Origin: Selenomonas sp.
Lineage (GTDB): Bacteria; Bacillota; Negativicutes; Selenomonadales; Selenomonadaceae
Assembly (NCBI GenBank): GCA_022773585.1
Contig: JALEZZ010000008.1
Span: 1 to 64,000, forward strand
Direction: 5' to 3'
DNA length: 64,000 nt
A model generated the notes under the pieces. It ran no database searches. It was not told where the DNA came from and saw nothing but the letters and a program-made list of their open reading frames with translations. Below, piece after piece: positions 44,489-52,852 of the stretch (the first letter of the stretch is position 1; every line of letters begins with the position of its first letter). A program made the position numbers and the translations under genes.

Positions 44489-45214
44489 TTATTCGCCTGC
44501 ATCGACCGTCGTGCCGATGTTCTCGCCGAGCGCGGCGCGCACGATGTTCGTGTGATCGTCGATGTTGAACACGACGAGAGGAATCTTGTTGTCCATGCAG
44601 AGCGACGTCGCCGTCGAATCCATGACCTGCAGGCCCTTGTTCAGGATTTCGATGTACTTGAGCGTCTCGAACTTCTTCGCATCGGCGAACTTGTTCGGAT
44701 CGCGGTCATAGATGCCGTCCGTGCCCTTCTTCGCCATCAGGATGACGTCCGCCTCGATTTCGGCCGCGCGCAACGCCGCCGTCGTGTCCGTCGAGAAATA
44801 CGGATTGCCCGTGCCAGCGCCGAAGATGACGACGCGGCCCTTCTGCATGTGGCGGATGGCCTTGCGGCGGATGTAAAGCTCGGCAACCTGGCGCATCTCG
44901 ATGGCCGTCTGCACGCGCGTGTCAACGTCCATCTTCTCGAGCGCATCCTGGAGCGCCAGCGCGTTCATGACCGTCGCCATCATGCCCATGTAATCGGCCG
45001 TCGCACGGTCCATGCCCTTCGCGGAGCCCGCGAGGCCGCGCCAGATGTTGCCGCCGCCCACGACGATGGCCACATCGATGCCATGCTCGCGCACCTTCTT
45101 CACCTGTGCCGCGATGTCCTCGACGACGGCCGGATTGATGCCGAAGCCCTGGTCGCCCGCGAGCGACTCGCCGCTGAGTTTCAGAACGATGCGTTTATAT
45201 TTCGCCGTTTTCAA
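44489..45214 (-). CDS. pyrH: Uridylate kinase
   Basis: Protein of 241 aa. It phosphorylates UMP to UDP. The amino-acid-kinase fold shows [47 protein letters not shown] and [20 protein letters not shown], with the C-terminal [16 protein letters not shown]. It is cotranscribed with frr and separated from tsf by a strong terminator. Confidence 0.98.
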   Translation of the reverse strand: MKTAKYKRIVLKLSGESLAGDQGFGINPAVVEDIAAQVKKVREHGIDVAIVVGGGNIWRGLAGSAKGMDRATADYMGMMATVMNALALQDALEKMDVDTRVQTAIEMRQVAELYIRRKAIRHMQKGRVVIFGAGTGNPYFSTDTTAALRAAEIEADVILMAKKGTDGIYDRDPNKFADAKKFETLKYIEILNKGLQVMDSTATSLCMDNKIPLVVFNIDDHTNIVRAALGENIGTTVDAGE

Positions 45215-45310
45215 AACACTATTCCTCCATTTGTCGTGACGTGTTTGACGGAAAACCTATCTCTAGTTTGTAGTTCGACAGGCGTTTGAAAAATCCTGTC
45301 TGCTCTCAAA

Positions 45311-45347
45311 AAAAGCTGTTGCCCGCATACAGCAGTCAACAGCTTTT
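45311..45347 (-). terminator. Terminator of the rpsB-tsf operon
   Basis: AAAAGCTGTTG (45311-45321) pairs with 45337-45347; on the minus strand a run of seven T follows the stem. It is 29 nt after the tsf stop. Confidence 0.9.
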
Positions 45348-45375
45348 CCTTTCTATCCCACACAGGGATGGATGA

Positions 45376-46242
45376 TTACTGCATCTGAGCCTTGACCTCA
45401 GCTGCGAAATCTTCCTGCTTCTTCTCGATGCCTTCGCCGAGCTGGTAACGGACGAACTCCGTGACCTTCTCGCCGCCGAGGATGTCGGAGATCGTCTTCT
45501 CGGAATCCTTGACGAAGATCTGCTGGTCGAGGCAGACTTCCTTGTAATACTTCTTGATGCGGCCCTCGACGATGCGGTCGATGATCTTGGCCGGCTTGCC
45601 TTCTTCCTCGGCCTGCTTGCGAGCGACTTCTTTCTCATGCTCGACAACGTCTGCCGGGACGCCGGACTCATCGATGGAAATCGGGTTCGCTGCCGCGACC
45701 TGCATCGCAACATCCTTGCCGAGCTCGTCGCTGCCGCCCGTGAGGTTCACGAGGACGCCGATCTTGCCGCCCATGTGGATGTAGCTGGCGAGCTTGCCAG
45801 CGGACTCGAAGCGCGTGAAGCGGCGCAGCGAAATCTTCTCGCCAATCGTTGCCGTTGCTTCCGTCACGAGTGCCTCGACCGTCTTGCCGTCAATCTCGCT
45901 GGCGTTGAGTGCTGCGAGGTCTGCCGGGTTCGTCGCTGCGATGTGCTTTGCAACCTTCTCCACGAGTGCGCGGAACTGCTCGTTGCCAGCTGCGAAGTCC
46001 GTCTCGCAGTTGATTTCGACAAGCACGCCGACCTTGCCGTCTTCCGACACGTAAGCGCCGACAGCGCCCTCGGCCGCGATGCGGCTGGCCTTCTTGGCAG
46101 CCTTCGAGATGCCCTTCTCACGGAGCCAGTCGATGGCAGCCTGCATGTCGCCGTCCGTTGCCGTCAGCGCCTTCTTGCAGTCCATCATGCCAGCGCCCGT
46201 CTTCTCGCGCAGTTCCTTGACCTGGGAAGCCTTGATTGCCAT
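45376..46242 (-). CDS. tsf: Elongation factor Ts
   Basis: Protein of 288 aa. It is the nucleotide exchange factor of EF-Tu. The start KASQVKELREKTGAGMMDCKKALTATDGDM holds the EF-Tu contact motif (TGAGMMDCKKAL), and KVGVLVEINCETDFAAGNE is the second signature. The C-terminal dimerisation region is complete. It follows rpsB after an attenuator-like hairpin. Confidence 0.97.
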   Translation of the reverse strand: MAIKASQVKELREKTGAGMMDCKKALTATDGDMQAAIDWLREKGISKAAKKASRIAAEGAVGAYVSEDGKVGVLVEINCETDFAAGNEQFRALVEKVAKHIAATNPADLAALNASEIDGKTVEALVTEATATIGEKISLRRFTRFESAGKLASYIHMGGKIGVLVNLTGGSDELGKDVAMQVAAANPISIDESGVPADVVEHEKEVARKQAEEEGKPAKIIDRIVEGRIKKYYKEVCLDQQIFVKDSEKTISDILGGEKVTEFVRYQLGEGIEKKQEDFAAEVKAQMQ

Positions 46243-46306
46243 GTGTATTTTTCTCCTCTCGATTACACGTTCTACTTATATAATGTAGGTTTCGTCCAAA
46301 AGAAAA

Positions 46307-46330
46307 GGGCAAGGGATAACTCCCTTACCC
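46307..46330 (-). terminator. Attenuator-like hairpin between rpsB and tsf
   Basis: GGGCAAGGGA (46307-46316) pairs with TCCCTTACCC (46321-46330) with one mismatch and a 4-nt loop; the minus-strand tail is TTTTCTTTT. It may reduce tsf relative to rpsB, as in other bacteria. Confidence 0.7.
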
Positions 46331-46351
46331 CGTTTGAAAGGTCTTATTTGA

Positions 46352-47089
46352 TTATTCAGCAGCCTGTGCCGGAGCTTCTGCAGCCGGAGCAGCCTCGCTG
46401 CCATCGGCGCCCTGACGGCCTTCGAGGACAGCGTCTGCCATCTTGCCCGTGAGGAGCTTGACGGCGCGGATCGCGTCATCGTTGCCCGGGATGACATAGT
46501 CGATCTCATCCGGATCGCAGTTCGTGTCAACGATTGCCACGATAGGAATGTTGAGCTTGCGAGCTTCGGAAACGGCGATGCGCTCTTTGCGCGGATCGAC
46601 GATGAAGAGTGCGCCCGGCAGCTTCTTCATGTCCTTGATGCCGCCGAGATACTTCTCGAGCTTTTCCATCTCGTGACGGAGACCCTGGACTTCCTTCTTC
46701 GTGAGGACATCGAACGTGCCGTCCTCTTCCATCGCCTCGAGCTCCTTGAGGCGCTTGACGCGCTTCTGGATCGTCTGGAAGTTCGTCATCATGCCACCGA
46801 GCCAGCGCTCGTTGACATAGAACTGGCCAGCGCGCTCAGCCTCGTCCTTGATGGACTCCTGCGCCTGCTTCTTCGTGCCGACGAAGAGAACGCTCTTGCC
46901 CTCTTCTGCCACGCTGCGAAGGAATGCATAAGCCTCGTCGATCTTCTTGACCGTCTTCTGCAGGTCGATGATATAGATGCCGTTGCGCTCCGTGAAGATG
47001 TACTTTGCCATCTTCGGGTTCCAACGACGCGTCTGGTGGCCGAAATGGACACCTGCTTCAAGTAACTGTTTCATGGAAATCACTGCCAT
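46352..47089 (-). CDS. rpsB: 30S ribosomal protein S2
   Basis: Protein of 245 aa. Markers are [52 protein letters not shown] and [28 protein letters not shown] short Ala/Glu-rich tail ends the protein. ATG 47089 is chosen, with GGAGGTG upstream; the frame is open through the leader. Promoter and leader lie at 47090-47242. Confidence 0.97.
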   Translation of the reverse strand: MAVISMKQLLEAGVHFGHQTRRWNPKMAKYIFTERNGIYIIDLQKTVKKIDEAYAFLRSVAEEGKSVLFVGTKKQAQESIKDEAERAGQFYVNERWLGGMMTNFQTIQKRVKRLKELEAMEEDGTFDVLTKKEVQGLRHEMEKLEKYLGGIKDMKKLPGALFIVDPRKERIAVSEARKLNIPIVAIVDTNCDPDEIDYVIPGNDDAIRAVKLLTGKMADAVLEGRQGADGSEAAPAAEAPAQAAE

Positions 47090-47207
47090 GATTGGTGCAC
47101 CTCCTGTTTGTTCTTCTGCGGCCTTCATCGGCTGCGCCACCGGCGGAGCCTCGCGGCTCTCGTCCGGCACAGGGCAGTCATCCGCCCGCATGATTTTTCT
47201 AACACCG
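47090..47207 (-). promoter_or_regulatory. rpsB mRNA leader with hairpins
   Basis: The leader of about 118 nt contains a GAGCC-GCGA-GGCTC tetraloop hairpin flanked by complementary GC-rich segments. Ribosomal protein S2 leaders are often autoregulated in bacteria; I see structure but cannot match it to a known S2 leader class. Confidence 0.45.
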
Positions 47208-47213
47208 TTTGCG

Positions 47214-47242
47214 ATTATACCATAAAGAAAAGGCCGTGGCAA
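47214..47242 (-). promoter_or_regulatory. Sigma-A promoter of rpsB-tsf
   Basis: Minus strand: TTGCCA (47237-47242), 17 nt, TATAAT (47214-47219). It is a near-consensus housekeeping promoter. Confidence 0.85.
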
Positions 47243-47259
47243 CAAAAAAATGCGCGCAG

Positions 47260-47722
47260 AACATGAAACGACCCTGCACATCGAAATACATCGCATGCAG
47301 GGTCGTTACGTCGTGACTAACATATAGTCGGATACCTCGTTATTCTCTTGTCTGCTCCAGCATCTCTCGAGTGATGCGGAAGCGTGTACGTGTTTCGCGA
47401 AACGATAGATTGGGAACGCGGCTGGTGCATTCTTCGTTTCTCTGAGCGTGATGCGCTTTTCCCTCTGACTGCCATATAGCTTCGAGAACATCCGGCGGTA
47501 GCCCTGAGCCATCATCGGATGCCTTACAACGCCTGCATGGCATCTGTTTCTTCACCGATACATCTACGTCTCAAAGGAGTGCGAAAGAATGATGAAGTGT
47601 TTCTGCAGAACAATCCACATCCTTTCCAACTTGGTTTGAAGAGAGCCTGTTTCGGCAGGCACCTGCAAAAGCTTTCGCCCTCCAGGACTCCGGTCTCTCG
47701 CGGTTTGCTCTTCTCTCCTGTT
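47260..47722 (-). ncRNA. Uncharacterised transcription unit, candidate non-coding RNA
   Basis: A sigma-A promoter (47729-47757) and a terminator (47267-47307) bracket about 460 nt with no convincing protein. Short frames exist (69-86 codons) but lack good ribosome sites and overlap one another. One carries SDDGSGLPPDVLEAIW, faintly like a histidine-kinase N-box region, so a decayed gene is possible. I compared it by eye with RNase P RNA, tmRNA, SRP RNA, 6S RNA and common riboswitches and saw no match. Confidence 0.4.
47267..47307 (-). terminator. Terminator of the uncharacterised 47.3-47.7 kb transcript
   Basis: AACGACCCTGCA (47267-47278) pairs perfectly with 47296-47307 around a 17-nt loop, and the minus-strand tail is TTCATGTTC. 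It lies 25 nt upstream of the rpsB -35 box and is not needed by any recognised gene. Confidence 0.65.
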
Positions 47723-47728
47723 GTTTAC

Positions 47729-47757
47729 AGTATAACACGTGCGTCGCATTTATGCAA
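47729..47757 (-). promoter_or_regulatory. Sigma-A promoter of the uncharacterised unit
   Basis: Minus strand: TTGCAT (47752-47757), 17 nt, TATACT (47729-47734). It points at the 47.3-47.7 kb unit and lies back to back with the yqeB promoter. Confidence 0.65.
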
Positions 47758-47843
47758 GGACTTTCTATTGAATACAGTATTTTCTTTCGCACTTTTTTCG
47801 CCAAATGTCCGCTCTTTTCGTGACATTGCACGGGCGGATATTG

Positions 47844-47849
47844 TATAAT
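47844..47849 (+). promoter_or_regulatory. -10 box of yqeB-comF
   Basis: TATAAT at 47844-47849; a GTGACA element 18 nt upstream can serve as -35. The yqeB ATG is 41 nt downstream. Confidence 0.6.
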
Positions 47850-47890
47850 GAAGCTTGGTAGGAAATATGAGCGAACGGGGGCATTTTTTT

Positions 47891-48721
47891 ATGAAACGAC
47901 TGGTGATGATCCGCGGTGGCGGAGAGATGGCGACGGGCGTGGCGCTGGCGCTGCATACGGCGGGATTCCGCGTGCTGATGCTCGAGCGCTCCGAGCCGAG
48001 CGCGACGCGGCGCGAGGTATCGTTCTCCGATGCGGTCTACGACAAGGAAAAGACGGTCGAGCGCGTGAAATGCACGTGCCTGAAGGACCGCAAGGAAGCA
48101 GCAAAGCGGCTGAAGGCCGGTGAAATCGTGATGATCGTCGATCCTTCGGCGCAGTCCGTCGAAGACTTCCACCCGCAGGTCTTCGTTGATGCCGTGCTCG
48201 CGCACCGCAACCTCGGCACGACGAAGAAGATGGCCGAGCACACGATCGCGCTCGGGCCGGGCTTCTGCGCCGGACGCGATGTCGATACCGTCATCGACAC
48301 GACGCGCGGCCACAACATGGGACGCATCGTACATGAAGGCTTCACGCGCCGCGACGAAGAAGAGCTCGCGCCCGACGAGACGATCGAGCACATCGTCTTC
48401 GCCTCGGCGGCCGGCCGGTTCGAATCCCTGCGCAGCATCTCGTTCCTCGTGCGCAAAGGCGAAGTCATCGGCCACATCCATGCCGGCGGCGGCACGGTCG
48501 ATGTCCTCGCACCGTTCGACGGGGTCTTGCGCGGCATCCTGCGCGATGGCACGACGGTCTACGAAGGCGAAAAGGTCGCCGACGTCCATCCCGAAATGAC
48601 ACAGGGCGAATGCTTCACGATTTCCGACAAAGTCCGTTGCATCGGCGGCTCGGTGCTGACGGACATCATGCACTGGGAGTCCGGCCATCACAAGCGCCTG
48701 CGCGCCCTGCTGCCGATGTGA
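47891..48721 (+). CDS. yqeB: YqeB-like selenium-dependent molybdenum hydroxylase accessory protein (EF2563 family)
   Basis: Protein of 276 aa. It begins VMIRGGGEMATGVALALHTAGF, the Rossmann-like opening of the EF2563 family, and includes TIALGPGFCAGRDVDTVIDTTRGHNMGRI and GHIHAGGGTVDVLAPFDGVLRG, a biotinyl/lipoyl-like turn. The family accompanies selenium-dependent molybdenum hydroxylases and is thought to help mature their labile selenium cofactor. No hydroxylase, selD or moco gene is in the window. Starts at 47867 or 47891 are possible; 47891 has a GGGGG site. ComF follows by 6 nt. Confidence 0.82.
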   Translation: MKRLVMIRGGGEMATGVALALHTAGFRVLMLERSEPSATRREVSFSDAVYDKEKTVERVKCTCLKDRKEAAKRLKAGEIVMIVDPSAQSVEDFHPQVFVDAVLAHRNLGTTKKMAEHTIALGPGFCAGRDVDTVIDTTRGHNMGRIVHEGFTRRDEEELAPDETIEHIVFASAAGRFESLRSISFLVRKGEVIGHIHAGGGTVDVLAPFDGVLRGILRDGTTVYEGEKVADVHPEMTQGECFTISDKVRCIGGSVLTDIMHWESGHHKRLRALLPM

Positions 48722-48727
48722 GACGCC

Positions 48728-49393
48728 ATGTTCGAGACACTTCTGAACTTTCTCTTTCCGCCCCGCTGCCCAGCCTGCCAGCGCTATGTGGAAGAGCGCG
48801 GCGGCTGGTGCGAAGCATGCCTTGCCGAAGCGGCGGCCGTACGAAGATTGCGAATGGCCTTCGAAGAGCGCGACGTCATCTCCGAAGCCTGGGCGCTCGG
48901 CATCTATGAAGGAGCACTGCGCGACCTCGTGCGCCATCTGAAGTATCAGAAAAAGATGGACACGCTGCCATACCTTCGAGGATTCCTGCACGCGGTCGAA
49001 GAGGATTTCTTCCGCGCGGCAGACATCCCATCCCGCGCCATCGCCGTGCCCGTGCCGCTCTTTGCAGCGAAAGAAAAGAAGCGCGGCTTCAATCAGACGG
49101 AGCTGATTTTCAAAAGCTGGCTCGCGGAGCACAAGATTCCGATGGAACGCCTGCTCGTCCGCACGCGTGCGACGAAGCCTCAGTACGGACTGTCAAAAGA
49201 CGAGCGCCGCGAAAACATGCGCGGCGCTTTTTCTGTCCCTGCAGAAAAACAGCAGGACGTCCGCGGAAGGGATGTCCTGCTGCTCGATGATATCTATACG
49301 ACGGGCGTGACGTGCGCGGAGTGCGCAGCTTCGCTGAAAGCTGCCAGCGCCCGCCGCGTCATCGTTCTAGCCCTGACAAGCGGCCAGCGATGA
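48728..49393 (+). CDS. comF: ComF-family phosphoribosyltransferase-like protein
   Basis: Protein of 221 aa. A zinc-finger-like N-terminus (FPPRCPACQRY, GWCEACLAEA) precedes a PRTase domain with KEKKRGFNQTELI and the PRPP loop RDVLLLDDIYTTGVT. ComF homologues act in DNA uptake in transformable bacteria; most species keep one without known competence. It is in one operon with yqeB and converges on the LTA-synthase-like gene. Confidence 0.9.
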   Translation: MFETLLNFLFPPRCPACQRYVEERGGWCEACLAEAAAVRRLRMAFEERDVISEAWALGIYEGALRDLVRHLKYQKKMDTLPYLRGFLHAVEEDFFRAADIPSRAIAVPVPLFAAKEKKRGFNQTELIFKSWLAEHKIPMERLLVRTRATKPQYGLSKDERRENMRGAFSVPAEKQQDVRGRDVLLLDDIYTTGVTCAECAASLKAASARRVIVLALTSGQR

Positions 49394-49406
49394 CGGCTCC
49401 CATCGT

Positions 49407-51341
49407 TCACCGGTTTTTCAAGAGCCCGCTCTTGAAGAGGTCGCTGGCCTCCTGATACCAGCTGACAGCCTCTTCACCGAGATCTGTCGGCACTTCTTCC
49501 TTCGTGTAGTCGCTTGTCTCCCAGTCGTCGATGCGGCTGGCCGCGACGGCCTCGTCCGGCGTCAGCACGACGAGGTCGTCGCCTTTGACGAGGCCGAGAC
49601 TCTGATATGTGCTGATGAACGCACGGTCTTCGCTTTCCGGCGTCTCAAAAATATCGCGGCCGAGCCAGCTCGTGCGATACGAGAGGCCGAGCATGCCGAG
49701 GAGCGTCGGGCCGAGGTCCATCTGGCTCACGAGGCGGTCCGTGCTGCCCGGCTGAATGAGGCCCGGCGCATAGACGATGCACGGAATGCGGTACTTGTCG
49801 ACCGGCAGCGCCGTCTTGCCCGCGACGCCGGCCTGATGGTCGGCGACGATGACGAAGACCGTATTGTCGAACCACGGCTGCTGCTTCGCGCGCTCGAGGA
49901 AATCATGGATGGCCCAATCCGTGTAAAGCACGGCGCCTTCGCGCGTCCCCTGCGCACCATCGACGCGGTCCTCGGGGAACGTGAATGGACGGTGGTTTGA
50001 CGTCGTCATGACCATCTCGAACGCTGGCTCGCCCGCCGCCGCATGCTCATCGAGCGAACGCAGCACCTGCGTGAACAGCGTTTCGTCGGCGACGCCCCAG
50101 ACCGTTTCCTGGATGACCTCCTCGCTCGGAATCGACGTGCGATCCTTGATCGTGTAGCCGTTGCTCTCGAAGAACGCATTCATGTTGTCAAAATAGCCAT
50201 AGCCGCCATAGAGGAAGTCGCGCGCATAGCCGTTCTGGCGGAACGCCTCGCCGAGCGAGCTCAGGTCTTCATTGTTTGGACGGCGCAGAATCGACTGGCC
50301 CGGCGTCGGCGGCACGGCGAGCGTGATGGCTTCGAGGCCGCGCACCGTGCGCGTGCCTGTCGCATACATATTGTAGAATGCAAAGGACTCCTTTGTCAGC
50401 TCGTCAAGATACGGCGTCAGGCTGTCCTCGGCGCCGAACGCCCCGCAGAACGATGCGCTGAGGCTCTCGACCGTGATGATGACGACGTTCGGCTTCCTGC
50501 CCGTCAGCGCGTTTTCATTTCGCACATCGCGCAGCGTCGTCTCGCCATCGGCGAACGTGACATTCGGTGCCGCCAGCATCTGGCGCAGGCGGTCGTGCGC
50601 GGCCGTGCTGTCCGCCGTCTGGTAGAACGTCCGATAGTCGAGTTCGTTTGCAAAAAAAGCATGGACGAACTCATAAGGGCCGTTGCCCGCGAGCTCGTTG
50701 TTGTAGCGGTTCTCCGTCAGATGCGTGCGCCAGTCGGACGACGTGCCGCGCACGACAGCAGCGGGCAGCACGAAGAGGATGCAGAGGAGCGCCAGCGTGC
50801 GCCGTCCCGACCACGGGAACGACGTCGGCAGGAAATGTGCCTGTCCCCAGGTGATGACCGCCGCGACTGCAAAAATCGCGGGCAGGATGATGCCGAGCGG
50901 GAACGACTGGACGATCTGCTGCAGCATTTCCTGCGTGTAGACGAGATAGTCGACCGCGATGAAGTTGAAGTTCGTATGGAACTCCTGCCAGTAGAGATAG
51001 AGCGCGACCGCGCAGAAAATCTGGAAGACATTCAGGAAAAGCGTCAGCGCCGCGAGCCCCCAGCGATGGATGCGCACCGAGAGGAAATGCTGCGGCACGA
51101 GCAGATAGAGCGCGGGCAGGAACAGAAAGAAGAAGCCTGCCCCCACATCGTAGACAAGCCCGAGCCCGAAGACTTTCACGAGGTCAATAGGCCCGAGCGA
51201 CGCCACGCCCGCCGAGCTCAGCAGCATCACGAGGCGCGTCAGCGACTGCACGGCGCACCACGTCACGAGCAGCAGAAGCAGGTAGCCGCCGCTCGGATTT
51301 TCTTTGCGCCAGCGCGACAAGCGTTCCATCAAACATTGCAT
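49407..51341 (-). CDS. LTA-synthase family phosphoglycerol transferase (membrane sulfatase fold)
   Basis: Protein of 644 aa. About five membrane helices (20-205) precede an extracytoplasmic sulfatase-like domain. It has PNVVIITVESLSASFCGAFG with the nucleophile region, MYATGTRTVRGLEAI (catalytic Thr context), EMVMTTSNHRPFTFPE, TDWAIHDFLERAKQQPWFDNTVFVIVADHQAG (metal site). In monoderms the family polymerises glycerol phosphate; in diderm Firmicutes it may decorate envelope glycans instead (inference). GGGAAGG precedes the ATG. Confidence 0.87.
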   Translation of the reverse strand: MQCLMERLSRWRKENPSGGYLLLLLVTWCAVQSLTRLVMLLSSAGVASLGPIDLVKVFGLGLVYDVGAGFFFLFLPALYLLVPQHFLSVRIHRWGLAALTLFLNVFQIFCAVALYLYWQEFHTNFNFIAVDYLVYTQEMLQQIVQSFPLGIILPAIFAVAAVITWGQAHFLPTSFPWSGRRTLALLCILFVLPAAVVRGTSSDWRTHLTENRYNNELAGNGPYEFVHAFFANELDYRTFYQTADSTAAHDRLRQMLAAPNVTFADGETTLRDVRNENALTGRKPNVVIITVESLSASFCGAFGAEDSLTPYLDELTKESFAFYNMYATGTRTVRGLEAITLAVPPTPGQSILRRPNNEDLSSLGEAFRQNGYARDFLYGGYGYFDNMNAFFESNGYTIKDRTSIPSEEVIQETVWGVADETLFTQVLRSLDEHAAAGEPAFEMVMTTSNHRPFTFPEDRVDGAQGTREGAVLYTDWAIHDFLERAKQQPWFDNTVFVIVADHQAGVAGKTALPVDKYRIPCIVYAPGLIQPGSTDRLVSQMDLGPTLLGMLGLSYRTSWLGRDIFETPESEDRAFISTYQSLGLVKGDDLVVLTPDEAVAASRIDDWETSDYTKEEVPTDLGEEAVSWYQEASDLFKSGLLKNR

Positions 51342-51384
51342 ACAGCAAACCTTCCCTTTTTATCATCCCAAAAGTTCAATTCTA

Positions 51385-51393
51385 TGGTATCAT
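51385..51393 (+). promoter_or_regulatory. Extended -10 promoter of rnhA
   Basis: TGG plus TATCAT (51388-51393), 50 nt before the rnhA ATG. No clear -35. Confidence 0.5.
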
Positions 51394-51443
51394 CGTAGCA
51401 GGGAAATGTAACGTTCAAATAACAGAAGAAAGGAAACTCTTCC

Positions 51444-52175
51444 ATGACAGCAAAGAAAGTCTACGCCGTCGCACGCGGCCGCGCCGTCGGCATCTTCACG
51501 AGCTGGAGCGAATGCGAGAAGCAGGTCAAGGGCTTCTCTGGCGCACGCTTCCAGTCCTTTGCCGACGTGCGCGAAGCGCTCGCCTGGCTCAGCGGCACGA
51601 AGAGCACGGCCGATGTGCCCGCACAAAAAAAGGCCGCCCCGAAGGCGGCAGGAAACACGCGACGCGCAGCAGGCGCAGCAACACACCGCGCCACGCCGAC
51701 AAAAAAATCAGCGGCCGCCGCTCCCGCTGTGCCCGCCGATTACACGATTTTCACGGACGGCAGCTGCCTGCGCAATCCCGGCGGCCCCGGCGGCTGGGCC
51801 ATCGTCGCCAAAGACATGGCGACCGGCCAGGTGACGGAACGCAGCGCGGGCGAACCATCGACGACGAACAACCGCATGGAGCTCACAGCCGCCATCGAGG
51901 CACTGCGCTATGCGCCCGAGGGCACGCGCGTCGCGCTCTACACGGACAGCCAATACCTCAAGAACGGCATCACGAAATGGGTCGCGGGCTGGAAGCGCCG
52001 CGGCTGGAAGAAAGCCGACGGCCAGCCCGTACTCAATCAGGAGCTCTGGATGGAGCTCGACCGGCTCTATGGTGCGCGTACCGTTGACTTTCACTGGGTC
52101 AAGGGGCATGCAGGGAATCCGCTCAACGAGCGATGTGATACGCTCGCAAAAGGAGCGGCGATGCAACAGCGCTGA
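51444..52175 (+). CDS. rnhA: Ribonuclease HI with N-terminal hybrid-binding domain
   Basis: Protein of 243 aa. Residues 1-50 are the RNA/DNA hybrid-binding (caulimovirus-type) domain, KVYAVARGRAVGIFTSWSECEKQVKGFSGARFQ. A basic Ala-rich linker leads to the RNase H fold with FTDGSCLRNPGG, NNRMELTAAIEAL, LYTDSQYLKNG and WVKGHAGNPLNERCDTLA, supplying the four acidic metal ligands. It degrades RNA in RNA/DNA hybrids. AAAGGAAAC precedes the ATG; it converges with tatA. Confidence 0.96.
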   Translation: MTAKKVYAVARGRAVGIFTSWSECEKQVKGFSGARFQSFADVREALAWLSGTKSTADVPAQKKAAPKAAGNTRRAAGAATHRATPTKKSAAAAPAVPADYTIFTDGSCLRNPGGPGGWAIVAKDMATGQVTERSAGEPSTTNNRMELTAAIEALRYAPEGTRVALYTDSQYLKNGITKWVAGWKRRGWKKADGQPVLNQELWMELDRLYGARTVDFHWVKGHAGNPLNERCDTLAKGAAMQQR

Positions 52176-52193
52176 CATCGAACCTTCGCAGAT

Positions 52194-52775
52194 TCAATCG
52201 TGCGGATTGTCCGGACGTACCTCCGACACACCCCCTGCCACTTCGTGGCCCTCCCCCCTCGGGGAGGGGGGCTGAAGTTTTGCAGACTGCTGCGACCTGA
52301 TTTGAGCACGAACCTCTTCCTGTGTCGGAGCATGGTAATCCGCCGCAACTTCCGTCGGCTTCGCTTCGATGTGAAGTTCCTGCGGTGCCTCGGCGGGGAC
52401 GGGCTGTTCTGCGGCTGGCGGGAATGGGTCGGGGCGCTGGGGTTGGATGGCGGCAGCGGCGACCGAAGCTTTCGGTGCGACAGCATCGGCCGTCGGATAG
52501 GCCGCTGAGGATGCGGCAGGTGCAGCAGGTGCCTGCGCCGCCGGAGCTTGTGCAGTGGTGGCGGCAGGAGCCGCTGGCCGCTGGGCTGGTGCGGCCTGAG
52601 CCTGCGGCTGCGGTTCGGGCTCGTTCATCGCGGTCGTCAGCGCATTCTGCGCCTTCTTGAATTCGCGCAGTCCCTTGCCGAGCGCGCGGCCGACTTCGGG
52701 GAGCTTGCCGGGGCCGAAGACGATGAGGCCGACAACGAGGATCAGGATGAGTTCTGGGATGCCGATGCCAAACAT
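52194..52775 (-). CDS. tatA: TatA/B-like translocase subunit with repeat-derived C-terminus
   Basis: Protein of 193 aa. The N-terminus [29 protein letters not shown] holds the membrane helix, FGP hinge and amphipathic helix of TatA/TatB. A long Ala/Pro/Gln-rich region follows, unlike the usual 60-90 aa length. The last 25 or so codons ([17 protein letters not shown] onward) fall inside the hairpin repeat at 52231-52277 and are not part of the family. No tatC is in the window; the Tat-like signal on the metallophosphoesterase is a possible substrate. GAAAGGAG precedes the ATG. Confidence 0.88.
   Translation of the reverse strand: MFGIGIPELILILVVGLIVFGPGKLPEVGRALGKGLREFKKAQNALTTAMNEPEPQPQAQAAPAQRPAAPAATTAQAPAAQAPAAPAASSAAYPTADAVAPKASVAAAAIQPQRPDPFPPAAEQPVPAEAPQELHIEAKPTEVAADYHAPTQEEVRAQIRSQQSAKLQPPSPRGEGHEVAGGVSEVRPDNPHD
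52231..52277. repeat. G/C-rich hairpin repeat, copy B, inside the tatA 3' end
   Basis: The first 30 bases (CCCCCTGCCACTTCGTGG onward) are identical to 34313-34342. A CCCTCCCCCCTC arm pairs with GGGGAGGGGGG. It overlaps the 3' end of tatA, whose reading frame runs through it. Confidence 0.75.
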
Positions 52776-52814
52776 GAGGTGTCTCCTTTCAACAACATGT
52801 CAATATCGAAAACG

Positions 52815-52839
52815 AAAGCCGCCTGCAAGGGGCGGCTTT
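52815..52839 (-). terminator. Terminator of the polyprenyl synthase gene
   Basis: AAAGCCGCC (52815-52823) pairs with GGCGGCTTT (52831-52839); the minus-strand tail is CGTTTTCG, and the opposite side also has oligo-T. It lies 13 nt past the stop at 52853. Confidence 0.75.
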
Positions 52840-52852
52840 TTCATACATTTTC

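Noticed and set aside
47340..47555. Histidine-kinase remnant (SDDGSGLPPDVLEAIW)
   Set aside because: Only one short match, no G-box or second half in any frame; kept as a remark under the transcript candidate.
47260..47722. RNase P RNA, tmRNA, SRP RNA, 6S RNA or glycine/cobalamin riboswitch
   Set aside because: None of the conserved sequence blocks of these RNAs was found in the right order.
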